DNA of 51,365 bases from Oscillospiraceae bacterium (lineage in GTDB: Bacteria > Bacillota > Clostridia > Oscillospirales > Oscillospiraceae): the NCBI GenBank assembly GCA_016282135.1, contig JAEEKA010000067.1, positions 1-51,365 on the forward strand. The letters are read 5' to 3'. The position numbers and the translations under genes were made by a program. This document shows, piece after piece, positions 40,532 to 47,978 of the stretch. Below the pieces are notes generated by a model. The model saw only the letters and a program-made list of their open reading frames with translations. It made no database searches and was not told the DNA's origin. Numbering within the stretch: the stretch's first letter is position 1; each line of letters begins with the position of its first letter.

Positions 40532-42253
40532 ATGGGCATTTCCGCACAGGCGCCTTGGCTGAAGTATTACGGCGACGTACCGGCCCACCTGGATTATCCG
40601 CAGAAGACCATCTATCAGATCGTCCGCGACACTGCCCGGGTCCATCCGGAGCTGGTGGCCTACGAGTTTATGGGCAAGGAAACCAGCTATTCCCGGTTCA
40701 TGACCCGGATCGATCGTACCGCCCGGGCGCTGGTTGCCATGGGCATTGAAAAAGGGGATCGGGTTACCATCTGTATGCCCAACAGCCCCCAGGCGCTGGA
40801 CACCTTCTACGCGCTCAATCGCATCGGCGCGGTTTCCAATATGATCCACCCGCTCTCCGCTCCCGCGGAGATTGCCTTTTACCTGAACTTCTCCCACTCC
40901 AAGGCCATTCTGACCCTGGATCAGTTTTACCCCAAGATTCAGGAGATTCGGGATCGGCTGGAAAACCCGGTGAAGGTTCTGATTGCCTTTGTTCGGGACG
41001 AGCTGCCCGCGCCACTGCGCATGCTCTACCCCGTGAGCAAGTCCGCCCGGAAGGTTCCCAAGCTGCCCAAGGGGGAGGACTATATTCTCTGGAGGGACTT
41101 CATGCGGGCAGGTGAGCGGGTGAAGGAGCTGCCTCCGGATGAAATGAGCTATCTGGAGGGCGCGTCCATCCTCTACTCCGGCGGCACCACCGGCACCACC
41201 AAGGGCATTCTGCTTTCCTCCGCCAACTTCAACGCCACGGCCCTTCAGACCATCGCGGCCTCCGGCCTGGTTTCCGTTGTGGGCAAGAAAATGCTCTCGG
41301 TCATGCCTGTTTTTCACGGTTTCGGCCTGGGCATTGGCATCCACACCGCGCTGGTGGGCGGCGCCCGCTGCATTTTGGTGCCCCAGTTCAGCGTGAAGAC
41401 CTACGCGCAGCTTCTCATCAAAAAGCAGCCCAACCTGATTCCCGGCGTTCCCACCCTCTTTGAGGCCCTGCTGCGGACGGATCTGCTGGAAAAGGCCGAT
41501 CTCAGCTTCCTGGACGGCATGTTCTCCGGCGGCGACTCCCTCTCTGTGGAGCTCAAGCGCAAGGTGGACGAGTTTCTGAAGGCGCACAACGCCAAAATTC
41601 AGATTCGGGAAGGCTACGGCACCACCGAGTGTGTCACCGCCTCCTGCCTGACGCCCAAGGACTATTCCCGCTCCGGTTCCATCGGCGTACCCTTCCCGGA
41701 CACCTACTATAAAATCGTCAAGCCCGGCACCGAGGAGGAGGTGGATCCCAACCTGGAGGGCGAGATCTGCGTTTCCGGTCCCTCCGTCATGATGTGCTAC
41801 ATCGACAACCCTGTGGAGACCGCTCAGACCCTCCGCCGCCATGCCGACGGAAGAATCTGGCTCCACACCGGCGATTTGGGCACCATGGATTCGGACGGTT
41901 TCGTCTATTTCCGCCAGCGCATCAAGCGGATGATTATCACCTCCGGCTACAACGTCTACCCCAGCCAACTGGAGAACATCATCGACGGCCATGAAAAGGT
42001 CCTCTATTCCTGTGTGATCGGCGTCAAGGACGCCTACAAGATCCAGAAGGTCAAGGCCTTCGTGGTTCTTCGTCCCGGCATCGAGCCTACCGACGGGGTC
42101 CGGGAGGAGCTGATGGACCACTGCCGGAAGAATATTGCCAAATACGCCATGCCTTACGAGATCGAATTCCGGGATGAGCTGCCCAAGACCCTGGTGGGCA
42201 AGGTAGCCTACCGGGTTCTGGAGGAAGAGGCTAACGCCGGAGTACCTGTATGA
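40532..42253 (+). CDS. Acyl-CoA synthetase / AMP-forming acid ligase
   Basis: 573 residues of the adenylate-forming (ANL) superfamily: activates a carboxylic acid with ATP and normally moves it to CoA. Core motifs in order: YSGGTTGTTKG (phosphate loop), YGTTECVTAS, HTGDLGTMDSDGF, RQRIKRMIITSGYNVYPSQ (hinge) and PKTLVGKVAYR with the catalytic Lys. A long- or medium-chain fatty acid is the likely substrate from general likeness, without proof. GAGAGATG stands before the start. It overlaps the following acyltransferase gene by 4 bp (ATGA). Confidence 0.92.
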   Translation: MGISAQAPWLKYYGDVPAHLDYPQKTIYQIVRDTARVHPELVAYEFMGKETSYSRFMTRIDRTARALVAMGIEKGDRVTICMPNSPQALDTFYALNRIGAVSNMIHPLSAPAEIAFYLNFSHSKAILTLDQFYPKIQEIRDRLENPVKVLIAFVRDELPAPLRMLYPVSKSARKVPKLPKGEDYILWRDFMRAGERVKELPPDEMSYLEGASILYSGGTTGTTKGILLSSANFNATALQTIAASGLVSVVGKKMLSVMPVFHGFGLGIGIHTALVGGARCILVPQFSVKTYAQLLIKKQPNLIPGVPTLFEALLRTDLLEKADLSFLDGMFSGGDSLSVELKRKVDEFLKAHNAKIQIREGYGTTECVTASCLTPKDYSRSGSIGVPFPDTYYKIVKPGTEEEVDPNLEGEICVSGPSVMMCYIDNPVETAQTLRRHADGRIWLHTGDLGTMDSDGFVYFRQRIKRMIITSGYNVYPSQLENIIDGHEKVLYSCVIGVKDAYKIQKVKAFVVLRPGIEPTDGVREELMDHCRKNIAKYAMPYEIEFRDELPKTLVGKVAYRVLEEEANAGVPV

Positions 42254-42960
42254 AAACAGCCAAGAACCGGATTTGGGAGATCGACGCCCTGCGCGGCTTC
42301 CTGATTCTCTGCGTCATCGTGGCGCATACGCTGTTTTTTCTTTCCGGCGTAAAGGGCCTCCTGACTTTGCCCGGCGTTGTCCGCTTTGTGATTCACTACG
42401 GCGGCGCCTTGTTCGTGATTCTATCCGGTCTGTCCGCCACGTTGGGCAGTCGAAGCCTCCAGCGGGGCGTTCTGGTTTTTGCCGGCGGTATGGTCCTGAC
42501 CGTGGGCTCTTATGCTGCGGTCGCTATGAGTCTGCTGGACGAAAGTATGGTCATCCGCTTCGGTGTGCTGCATTTGCTGGGCTTTGCCATGATGCTCTAC
42601 CCGCTGCTGAAGAAGCTGCCCACTGCGGTTCTCCTGTCTCTGGGTCTTGTACTGGTGGCGGTTGGGCTTTGGTTTGATTTGAAGCCTGTGATGGTTTCCT
42701 CAAAATTTCTGTTCCCCCTTGGCCTGCGGTATCCTGCCTTTACCTCCGGCGACTATTTCCCGATTCTGCCCCATCTGGGTTGGTTCAGCCTGGGGATCGT
42801 TTTGGGCAGAACGCTCTACCCGGAGAAGCAAACTCTGCTGCCGCGGGCCAACACCGCGGATCCCGTTCTGCGGTTCTTTTGCTGGTGCGGCAGGAACTCT
42901 CTGTATATCTTCATCCTGCACCTGCCCCTGGTGGGGGGGATTCTGATGCTGATTCTGTAG
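42250..42960 (+). CDS. Small membrane acyltransferase, heparan-alpha-glucosaminide N-acetyltransferase (DUF1624)-like
   Basis: 236 residues with seven or so membrane helices. The N-terminal RIWEIDALRGFLILCVIVAH is the mark of DUF1624/HGSNAT-like and acyltransferase-3-like proteins, with a possible catalytic His at the end of helix 1. RNSLYIFILHLPLVGG closes the protein. Its ATG overlaps the stop of the acyl-CoA synthetase, implying they work together: one makes an acyl-CoA, the other may move the acyl across the membrane to a lipid or sugar. Substrate not known. Confidence 0.75.
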   Translation: MKTAKNRIWEIDALRGFLILCVIVAHTLFFLSGVKGLLTLPGVVRFVIHYGGALFVILSGLSATLGSRSLQRGVLVFAGGMVLTVGSYAAVAMSLLDESMVIRFGVLHLLGFAMMLYPLLKKLPTAVLLSLGLVLVAVGLWFDLKPVMVSSKFLFPLGLRYPAFTSGDYFPILPHLGWFSLGIVLGRTLYPEKQTLLPRANTADPVLRFFCWCGRNSLYIFILHLPLVGGILMLIL

Positions 42961-43111
42961 AAATCAGCAGTACCGTGTATCGCTTTATTCCACAGCATTC
43001 TCTTTCATCCAACGCGATGCTTTCGTTGATACAAAGAAGCAGGGCGGCTGCTGAGCCCCCTATGGTGCGCTGCCGACGTGCCGGGAACCGAATACAGAAA
43101 AAGGTGATAGA

Positions 43112-44032
43112 ATGGCAAAAGAGAAGAAAGAAAAAATTCGCCGGGGGGACCGGCGGGACGGGATCTGGCTGCGCAATGAGCCAGCCATGAACCAATTTAT
43201 GGCCTATCTCTACCCCAATCGGGCGGACAATGAGGCCTATATCAACGAGGAAGTGGATCTGCGGCCCATTGAGGAATATCTGTCCAAAAAGAACGAGGGC
43301 CGGTCTGAGGACAAGTATACCTATTTCCACATTATCTGCGCCGCCGTGGTAAAGGCCTTTGTGCTCCGGCCCAAGATGAACCGCTTCATTTCCGGTAACA
43401 GGATGTATCAGCGCAAGTACCTCTCCGTGGCCTTTGTGGTGAAGAAAAAGTTCTCAGACCATGCCGAGGAAGGCCTGGCCTTCCGCAAGTTCGACGAGAG
43501 CTCTACCATTGACAAGCTCCATGACAGCTTGATCGATGAGATCCACACCCAGCGTAAAGAGGGCGCGGTGGATAACTCCACCTACTTCATGGAAAAGCTG
43601 CTGAAGCTGCCCCGCTGGGTGCTCCGCCTGGTAATGAAGGTGCTGTTCAGTCTGGACAGAAAGGGGAAGGTTCCCTATGACCTGATCAAGGACGACCCCA
43701 ATTATTCCTCCATCTTCCTGACGAACCTGGGCTCCATCGACCTGAACTGCGGCTACCACCACCTCTGCAACTGGGGCACCTGCTCCTGCTTTGTGGTGAT
43801 CGGCAAAAAGCACCTGGCCACAGAATGCCACCCGGACGGCAGCGTATCCACCCGGCCGGTGCTGAACATCGGCGTCACTCTGGACGAGCGGATTGCCGAC
43901 GGCTATTACTACGCCAAGACCATGAAGCTGGTCAAGCATCTGCTGGCCCATCCGGAGCTCCTGGAGCTCCCGGCAGGGGAAGCGGTGGACTATCTGCCCA
44001 AGGATGACAAGCGCTTCGCAGTTGAGAATTGA
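43112..44032 (+). CDS. Stand-alone 2-oxoacid dehydrogenase E2-like acyltransferase domain protein
   Basis: 306 residues, matching the CAT/E2 catalytic fold but without lipoyl or E1-binding domain (YFHIICAAVVKAF, PKMNRFISGNRMYQRKYLSVAFVV split across the fold, SIFLTNLGSID, VLNIGVTLDERIADGYYYAK). In E2 and CAT enzymes the end motif is H-R-x-x-D-G with a catalytic His; here it reads DERIADG, so His is Glu and only the Asp-Gly is kept. The usual acyl-CoA transfer chemistry is therefore doubtful. It has an AAGGTGATAG site. The stop codon and the ribosome site of the next gene lie in an AT-rich repeat. Confidence 0.75.
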   Translation: MAKEKKEKIRRGDRRDGIWLRNEPAMNQFMAYLYPNRADNEAYINEEVDLRPIEEYLSKKNEGRSEDKYTYFHIICAAVVKAFVLRPKMNRFISGNRMYQRKYLSVAFVVKKKFSDHAEEGLAFRKFDESSTIDKLHDSLIDEIHTQRKEGAVDNSTYFMEKLLKLPRWVLRLVMKVLFSLDRKGKVPYDLIKDDPNYSSIFLTNLGSIDLNCGYHHLCNWGTCSCFVVIGKKHLATECHPDGSVSTRPVLNIGVTLDERIADGYYYAKTMKLVKHLLAHPELLELPAGEAVDYLPKDDKRFAVEN

Positions 44033-44046
44033 GAGTTGAGAAGTGA
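44022..44046. repeat. AT-rich repeat supplying the stop codon of the E2-like gene
   Basis: GTTGAGAATTGAGAGTTGAG followed by AAGTGA: tandem (A/G)TTGAGA-type units. The stop of the E2-like gene (AAT TGA) is in it, and GAGAAGTGA may act as the ribosome site of the next gene. Confidence 0.55.
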
Positions 44047-44050
44047 TATT

Positions 44051-44758
44051 ATGAAACTGTCTCTGATTGTTCCCATGTACAACGAGGCGGCCATCATTGA
44101 GGCCACCGCCAATACCTATACCGACTACCTTTCCAAGACCTTTGATGCCTGGGAGCTGATCTTTGTGGACGACGGTTCTGCAGACGACTGCGGGACAAGG
44201 GTGGAGAAGCTGGCCCTGCCCCATACCCGGGTCATTCGCTACACCCCCAACCAGGGCAAGGGCAACGCCGTAAAGACGGGCATGCTGGCGGCGGCGGGAG
44301 ACATCCGGATGTTCCTGGACGCGGACGTGGCCTACGGCACTGAGGTCATCGCCCGGGCGGCGGAGCTTTTTGCGGAGCACCCGGAGGCTTCCATGGTCAT
44401 CGGTTCCCGTCCCCTCCACCCGGAGGGCTACGCGGGCTATACCGCCATCCGCAAGCTGGCCTCCAAGACCTATATCAAGGTGCTGAACGTGGCGGGTGGC
44501 TTCCGCCTGTCTGACTCCCAGTGCGGCTGCAAGGCCTACCGGGGCGAGGCTGCGCAGGCTATCTTCTCCCGCACCGAGACCAAGGGCTTCGCCTTTGACT
44601 TCGAGACCATCCTCTGGGCCCAAAAGCTGGGATACAAGATCCTGGAAATGCCCGTCACCGTGGTGAACCACCGGGATTCCAAGGTCAGCGTGGTTCGGGA
44701 TACCTTTAAGATGCTGAAGGAGCTGCGGCAGATCAAACGACGGGTGAAAAAGGGGTAG
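44051..44758 (+). CDS. Family 2 glycosyltransferase, DPM1/ALG5-like polyprenyl-phosphate sugar synthase
   Basis: 235 residues from the ATG at 44051 (MKLSLIVPMYNEAAIIEATA). GT-A motifs: FVDDGSADD, NQGKGNAVKTGMLAA, FLDADVAYG (DxD-type), VIGSRPLH and SDSQCGCKAYRGE. Such enzymes move a sugar from a nucleotide sugar to dolichyl or undecaprenyl phosphate. There is no C-terminal membrane helix, as in soluble DPM1/ALG5-like forms. Its presence after acyltransferase genes suggests a glycolipid or wall glycan as end product. The acceptor is inferred. Confidence 0.9.
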   Translation: MKLSLIVPMYNEAAIIEATANTYTDYLSKTFDAWELIFVDDGSADDCGTRVEKLALPHTRVIRYTPNQGKGNAVKTGMLAAAGDIRMFLDADVAYGTEVIARAAELFAEHPEASMVIGSRPLHPEGYAGYTAIRKLASKTYIKVLNVAGGFRLSDSQCGCKAYRGEAAQAIFSRTETKGFAFDFETILWAQKLGYKILEMPVTVVNHRDSKVSVVRDTFKMLKELRQIKRRVKKG

Positions 44759-44763
44759 ATCCG

Positions 44764-44790
44764 TGTAGGGACGGCACTCTGCCGTCCGCG
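44764..44790. repeat. Short GC-rich palindromic repeat, copy C (different core)
   Basis: TGTAG followed by GGACGGCA-CTC-TGCCGTCC and GCG. The flank is like copies A and B but the palindromic core differs. Confidence 0.5.
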
Positions 44791-44814
44791 TTTCCACGGA
44801 AGGGGGAAATCCAG

Positions 44815-45384
44815 ATGCATCCCATCAAGCACTTCAAAACGATTACAAAGCACCGCCACATGGTCATGGCGAGCTGCTTCCGGGTTGGTTTGATCCGACA
44901 GGGCCTCTGCCACGACCTGAGCAAGTATTCTCCCACGGAGTTTTGGCAGGGTGCCAAATACTTCCAGGGCACCCGCAGTCCCAATGCCCGGGCCAGAGAG
45001 GCGGAGGGTTATTCCACCGCCTGGATGCACCACAAGGGCCGGAACAAGCACCACTATGAATACTGGACTGACGTACCCCCGGGCGGACACGCCTATCAGC
45101 CGGTTCCGATGCCCACCCGCTACCTGGTGGAGTCCGTCCTGGACCGGATCGCGGCCTCCAAGGTCTACCGGGGCAAGGACTACGCCGACGGCGACGCCCT
45201 GGCCTATTTCTACCGCGAGCAGGTGTCCGAGCGCCTGCACCCGGATACCTATCGGAAGCTGGAGTTTCTTTTAACGCTGCTGCGCGACAGGGGAGAAGCT
45301 TTCCTGTTTTCCTTTCTCCATCGGGTGGTTCTGAAGGAGGTCCCCTTCGAGGAATGGGCAGCGAAGATGACAGGTGAGAAGTGA
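44815..45384 (+). CDS. DUF5662 family protein
   Basis: 189 residues, GGAAGGGGG upstream. Rich in His: ITKHRHMVM, LCHDLSKYSPTEF, WMHHKGRNKHHYEYW. The HD pair and the HH/H groups suggest an HD-like metal-dependent phosphohydrolase fold; that is inference. Cytoplasmic. Common in Clostridia and phages, function unknown. Last gene of the plus-strand run. Its final codons (ACA GGT GAG AAG TGA) are made by the AT-rich repeat. Confidence 0.8.
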   Translation: MHPIKHFKTITKHRHMVMASCFRVGLIRQGLCHDLSKYSPTEFWQGAKYFQGTRSPNARAREAEGYSTAWMHHKGRNKHHYEYWTDVPPGGHAYQPVPMPTRYLVESVLDRIAASKVYRGKDYADGDALAYFYREQVSERLHPDTYRKLEFLLTLLRDRGEAFLFSFLHRVVLKEVPFEEWAAKMTGEK

Positions 45385-45397
45385 GAATTGAGAAGTA
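45371..45397. repeat. AT-rich repeat supplying the stop codon of the DUF5662 gene
   Basis: CAGGTGAGAAGTGAGAATTG followed by AGAAGT, of the same family as the repeats at 44022 and 19571. Confidence 0.55.
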
Positions 45398-45407
45398 CGA
45401 ACCCACC

Positions 45408-45438
45408 TGCAGGGGGCGGCGTCCTCGACGCCCCGCGT
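45408..45438. repeat. Short GC-rich palindromic repeat, copy D
   Basis: TGCAGGGGGC then GGCGTC-CTC-GACGCC and CCGCG; same class as copies A-C. Confidence 0.45.
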
Positions 45439-45611
45439 GTTCCACCATGGAACCGATGATAATTGCTGGGATAAGTAAGAGTTGCGCACTCGCCCATAGG
45501 GAGGCATCCCCTGATGCCTCCGCTGCCTCCCGCCAATTCCCGCCTGCAGGGTCAAGCAGCTGTGCCCTTCATGGGTATTGCATGTCCGCCTGCCACCTGA
45601 AATAAGAAAAC

Positions 45612-45656
45612 GCGCATTGTCCCGCGGCAGGGGAGATCCGCCCGGTGACAATGCGC
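45612..45656 (-). terminator. Terminator of the dnaD-dnaI-like operon
   Basis: GCGCATTGTC (45612-45621) and GACAATGCGC (45647-45656), with further inner pairing (CCGCGG...CCGCCCGG region). On the minus strand the stem is followed by GTTTTCTTATTT, a good T-run. Confidence 0.75.
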
Positions 45657-45770
45657 TTGGCTTATATTCATATTCTCTGGACGCACTGATGCCTGTAAAC
45701 TGTCAGGCCATAGGGCACTTTTACTTCGGGATAACTTCGGCCCGCCTCTTCCCAGGACAACCCGGCCGAC

Positions 45771-46778
45771 TTATATCCGCACGCTTCTTTCTTCGTATTG
45801 CCGGATTTTTCGCAGCCTGCGGATGTCGTCCCCCAGGAAATAAACGACCCGGTAGCTGCCCAGCAGGCGGGAGGCAATCTGCCCGCCGTAGCGGGCTTCC
45901 AAATCCTGCTCGTTCAAATTGGTGGAAATCACCGTTGCCTTCCGATCCAGCAATCGGGAATTAACGATTTCGTAGAGAGCGGCGGTGACAAATTGGGTTG
46001 TCATTTCCGTACCCAGATCGTCAATAATCAGCAGCTCGCAGTCCCGGTAGTCCCGCAGGCTTTCCGGTTCGGCCCGCTCAAATTTTACGGCCTCATAGTC
46101 GGAAAACAGCTTACCTGCTGTGGCGTAGACCACGCTGTGACCGCCCTCGGCTACCTGCCTTGCGATGCAGGCGGAGAGGAAGGTTTTTCCCAGACCGGTT
46201 GCGCCGGAGAAGAGCAGGCTTCTTGCGCCCGGCTGGAATTCTGCGGCATATTTTTTGCAGTAGTTCAGATTCTTCTGCATCAGCGTTCGGGCGGAGGTCC
46301 CCAGCTCCGGGTAAAAGCGATCCGGGTATACCTCCAAAGAAAAGCTTTCAAAGCGCTCTTTGCCAGTAGGTAAAAGCGCGGCCAGCTCCCGCTTCTGCTC
46401 CTGACGGCAGAGCTCCCGCAGACACTCACACATCCGGGAGCCCACGTAGCCCGTGCCGCCGCAGAGTCCGCACACCGGGCTGTCGTCCAGATAACCGTCC
46501 GGAAGCTCCGCCTCGTCCAAAATCCACTGGCGCTCGTTTTGCAGAGCCTCGTTTTCCGCCCGAAGCTTTGCGAGCTCCATGGCCGTGTCGCCCTCATGTC
46601 GGAAAAGCAGCGCGGCCACCTGGGCGGAGCTGCCCCGCAGGGCCTGGTCGATTTCCCGCAGCCGGGGCCGCAGGGTATAAGCCCTGGCCAAATGGTCCTC
46701 ATATTCGGCGCGTTTGCGCTCTTTATCTTCTCTCAGTCTTGCCCTGGCGCGATTGAGAACTGTACTTGTGTAGGCCAT
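45771..46778 (-). CDS. dnaI: DnaI/DnaC-like replicative helicase loader ATPase
   Basis: 335 residues. Coiled N-terminal half (about 1-95), a Zn-binding segment CGLCGGTGYVGSRMCEC, then an AAA+ domain with Walker A FSGATGLGKTFLSA, Walker B LLIIDDLGTEM, sensor VISTNLN and Arg finger region SRLLGSYR. It loads DnaB-type helicase on DNA at initiation and restart. The DnaD-like gene lies 66 bp upstream on the same strand, the usual Clostridia pair. Its ATG is in a weakly marked context (GAGGAGACAAAG upstream). Confidence 0.9.
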   Translation of the reverse strand: MAYTSTVLNRARARLREDKERKRAEYEDHLARAYTLRPRLREIDQALRGSSAQVAALLFRHEGDTAMELAKLRAENEALQNERQWILDEAELPDGYLDDSPVCGLCGGTGYVGSRMCECLRELCRQEQKRELAALLPTGKERFESFSLEVYPDRFYPELGTSARTLMQKNLNYCKKYAAEFQPGARSLLFSGATGLGKTFLSACIARQVAEGGHSVVYATAGKLFSDYEAVKFERAEPESLRDYRDCELLIIDDLGTEMTTQFVTAALYEIVNSRLLDRKATVISTNLNEQDLEARYGGQIASRLLGSYRVVYFLGDDIRRLRKIRQYEERSVRI

Positions 46779-46844
46779 CGTCTTTGTCTCCTCTCGTAAT
46801 GGGCTGACTCATGGCACCAATGCATACTGCACGGAATTGACCGG

Positions 46845-47723
46845 TCAGTCTTCCTCCAGCATTTGTCTGGCCGCGTCCAGCATGGCGGGGCTGGGTGCCT
46901 CGCCGTGGCGCTGATAGCCGCCCTTGCGGGCAACAGGCTTTTTGTCCAGAGCCCGGACCTGATCGGCGGTGTAGAGCCTCTGCTGGTTCCAGCGCTCCAG
47001 AATGCTGTTCATATACTTCCAGGTGAGACCGCCGGTGTTTTCACAGGTTTTTTCGTAGGCCAGGCTGACGGCGTCGTTGGAAAAGCCCATATCCACCCAT
47101 GCCTGGAGATAGCGTTCTTCTGCGGGGGTCAGGCGCCGTCCGGTGATGCCGAGCATCCGGCAAAGCTCCCCCAAACGGCTGTATCTGACCGCTTCGCTCT
47201 GGATGTGCGCGGCGGCTTTTTCCAAGGTGTCGATCTCAAGATCGGCCCAGCGGTAGGCTTCTTTTTCGATTATTCGCATGGAGGGCATCCGCCCTGCGCC
47301 ACGGGACCTGCTTCGATCCACGCAGTAGTGGATCAGCACGTTCAGAACCTCCACAGACAGCCCCAGGTATTCCCGCATGGACAGCAGAATCTTCAACTCC
47401 TCGTTGCTCAAAGCACGGCCCATACAGCGCTGGACCTCGCCCACGAAGCGTTTGAAGTCGCTGCCCGGCACTTCCATTTGACGCCGGATGTCCTGTTCGG
47501 TGTATTCAGGACGTTGGGCGCTCTGCTGGAAGCGAGGAGCCCGGCGCTCGTCCAGACCCAGCTGCCTCAGAAGGGAGGCCGCGCATTCCAGCCGGGCTTC
47601 CGTGAAGCCTGTGGCTACGTCGCTCAGCTCCGCCGCGCGGCAGAGATAGAGCAGAGCGCTGTCGCCGTTTCCGGCGGCCAGCAGCTTGCGGACCGTCTCC
47701 ACAGACACGATCACCTCAGACAT
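46845..47723 (-). CDS. dnaD: DnaD-domain primosome protein
   Basis: 292 residues from the ATG at 47723 after GGGAGGTG. Two DnaB_2/DnaD helical domains are visible: SNEELKILLSMREYLGLSVE with VLIHYCVDRS, and LTPAEERYLQAWVDMGFSND with TGGLTWKYMNSILERW, ending in the family YxxxI motif. Works with DnaI-type loaders in primosome assembly. Start of a two-gene operon with its own promoter. Confidence 0.9.
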   Translation of the reverse strand: MSEVIVSVETVRKLLAAGNGDSALLYLCRAAELSDVATGFTEARLECAASLLRQLGLDERRAPRFQQSAQRPEYTEQDIRRQMEVPGSDFKRFVGEVQRCMGRALSNEELKILLSMREYLGLSVEVLNVLIHYCVDRSRSRGAGRMPSMRIIEKEAYRWADLEIDTLEKAAAHIQSEAVRYSRLGELCRMLGITGRRLTPAEERYLQAWVDMGFSNDAVSLAYEKTCENTGGLTWKYMNSILERWNQQRLYTADQVRALDKKPVARKGGYQRHGEAPSPAMLDAARQMLEED

Positions 47724-47753
47724 CCGATTCACCTCCCAATGACAGTAACAAAC

Positions 47754-47782
47754 ATTATAGCACATGCTTCGCCCCGGGGCAA
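47754..47782 (-). promoter_or_regulatory. Sigma-A-type promoter of the dnaD-dnaI operon
   Basis: On the minus strand TTGCCC (47782-47777), 17-bp spacer, TATAAT (47759-47754). Confidence 0.6.
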
Positions 47783-47899
47783 GCTGTGGAACTGTTGAAA
47801 CTTCGCACAAAAAAACGGGTCGATATTTGTCGCCAGGCCATATTTTGTGGCCTGGGCAACCTCAGCCCCCAATTTACAGAAAATTTGCTTTTTTTTTCG

Positions 47900-47928
47900 T
47901 TGAATCTTTCAGAAAAATGTGGTATCAT
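47900..47928 (+). promoter_or_regulatory. Sigma-A-type promoter of the parvulin gene
   Basis: TTGAAT (47900-47905), 17-bp spacer, TATCAT (47923-47928). Confidence 0.65.
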
Positions 47929-47978
47929 GCACAAGGCAAAGGATATACCTGTGTGAATCAAAAGGAAAGCGAGAAATT

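Larger units (their letters stand above)
45385..45770. other. 386-bp intergenic region with repeats and hairpins
   Basis: Between convergent DUF5662 and dnaI-like genes. It holds the end of the AT-rich repeat, GC-rich repeat copy D (45408-45438, GGCGTC-CTC-GACGCC core), the hairpin GGAGGCATC-CCCT-GATGCCTCC (45500-45521) and the terminator at 45612. No convincing ORF. A structured RNA is possible but no family was recognised. Confidence 0.5.
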
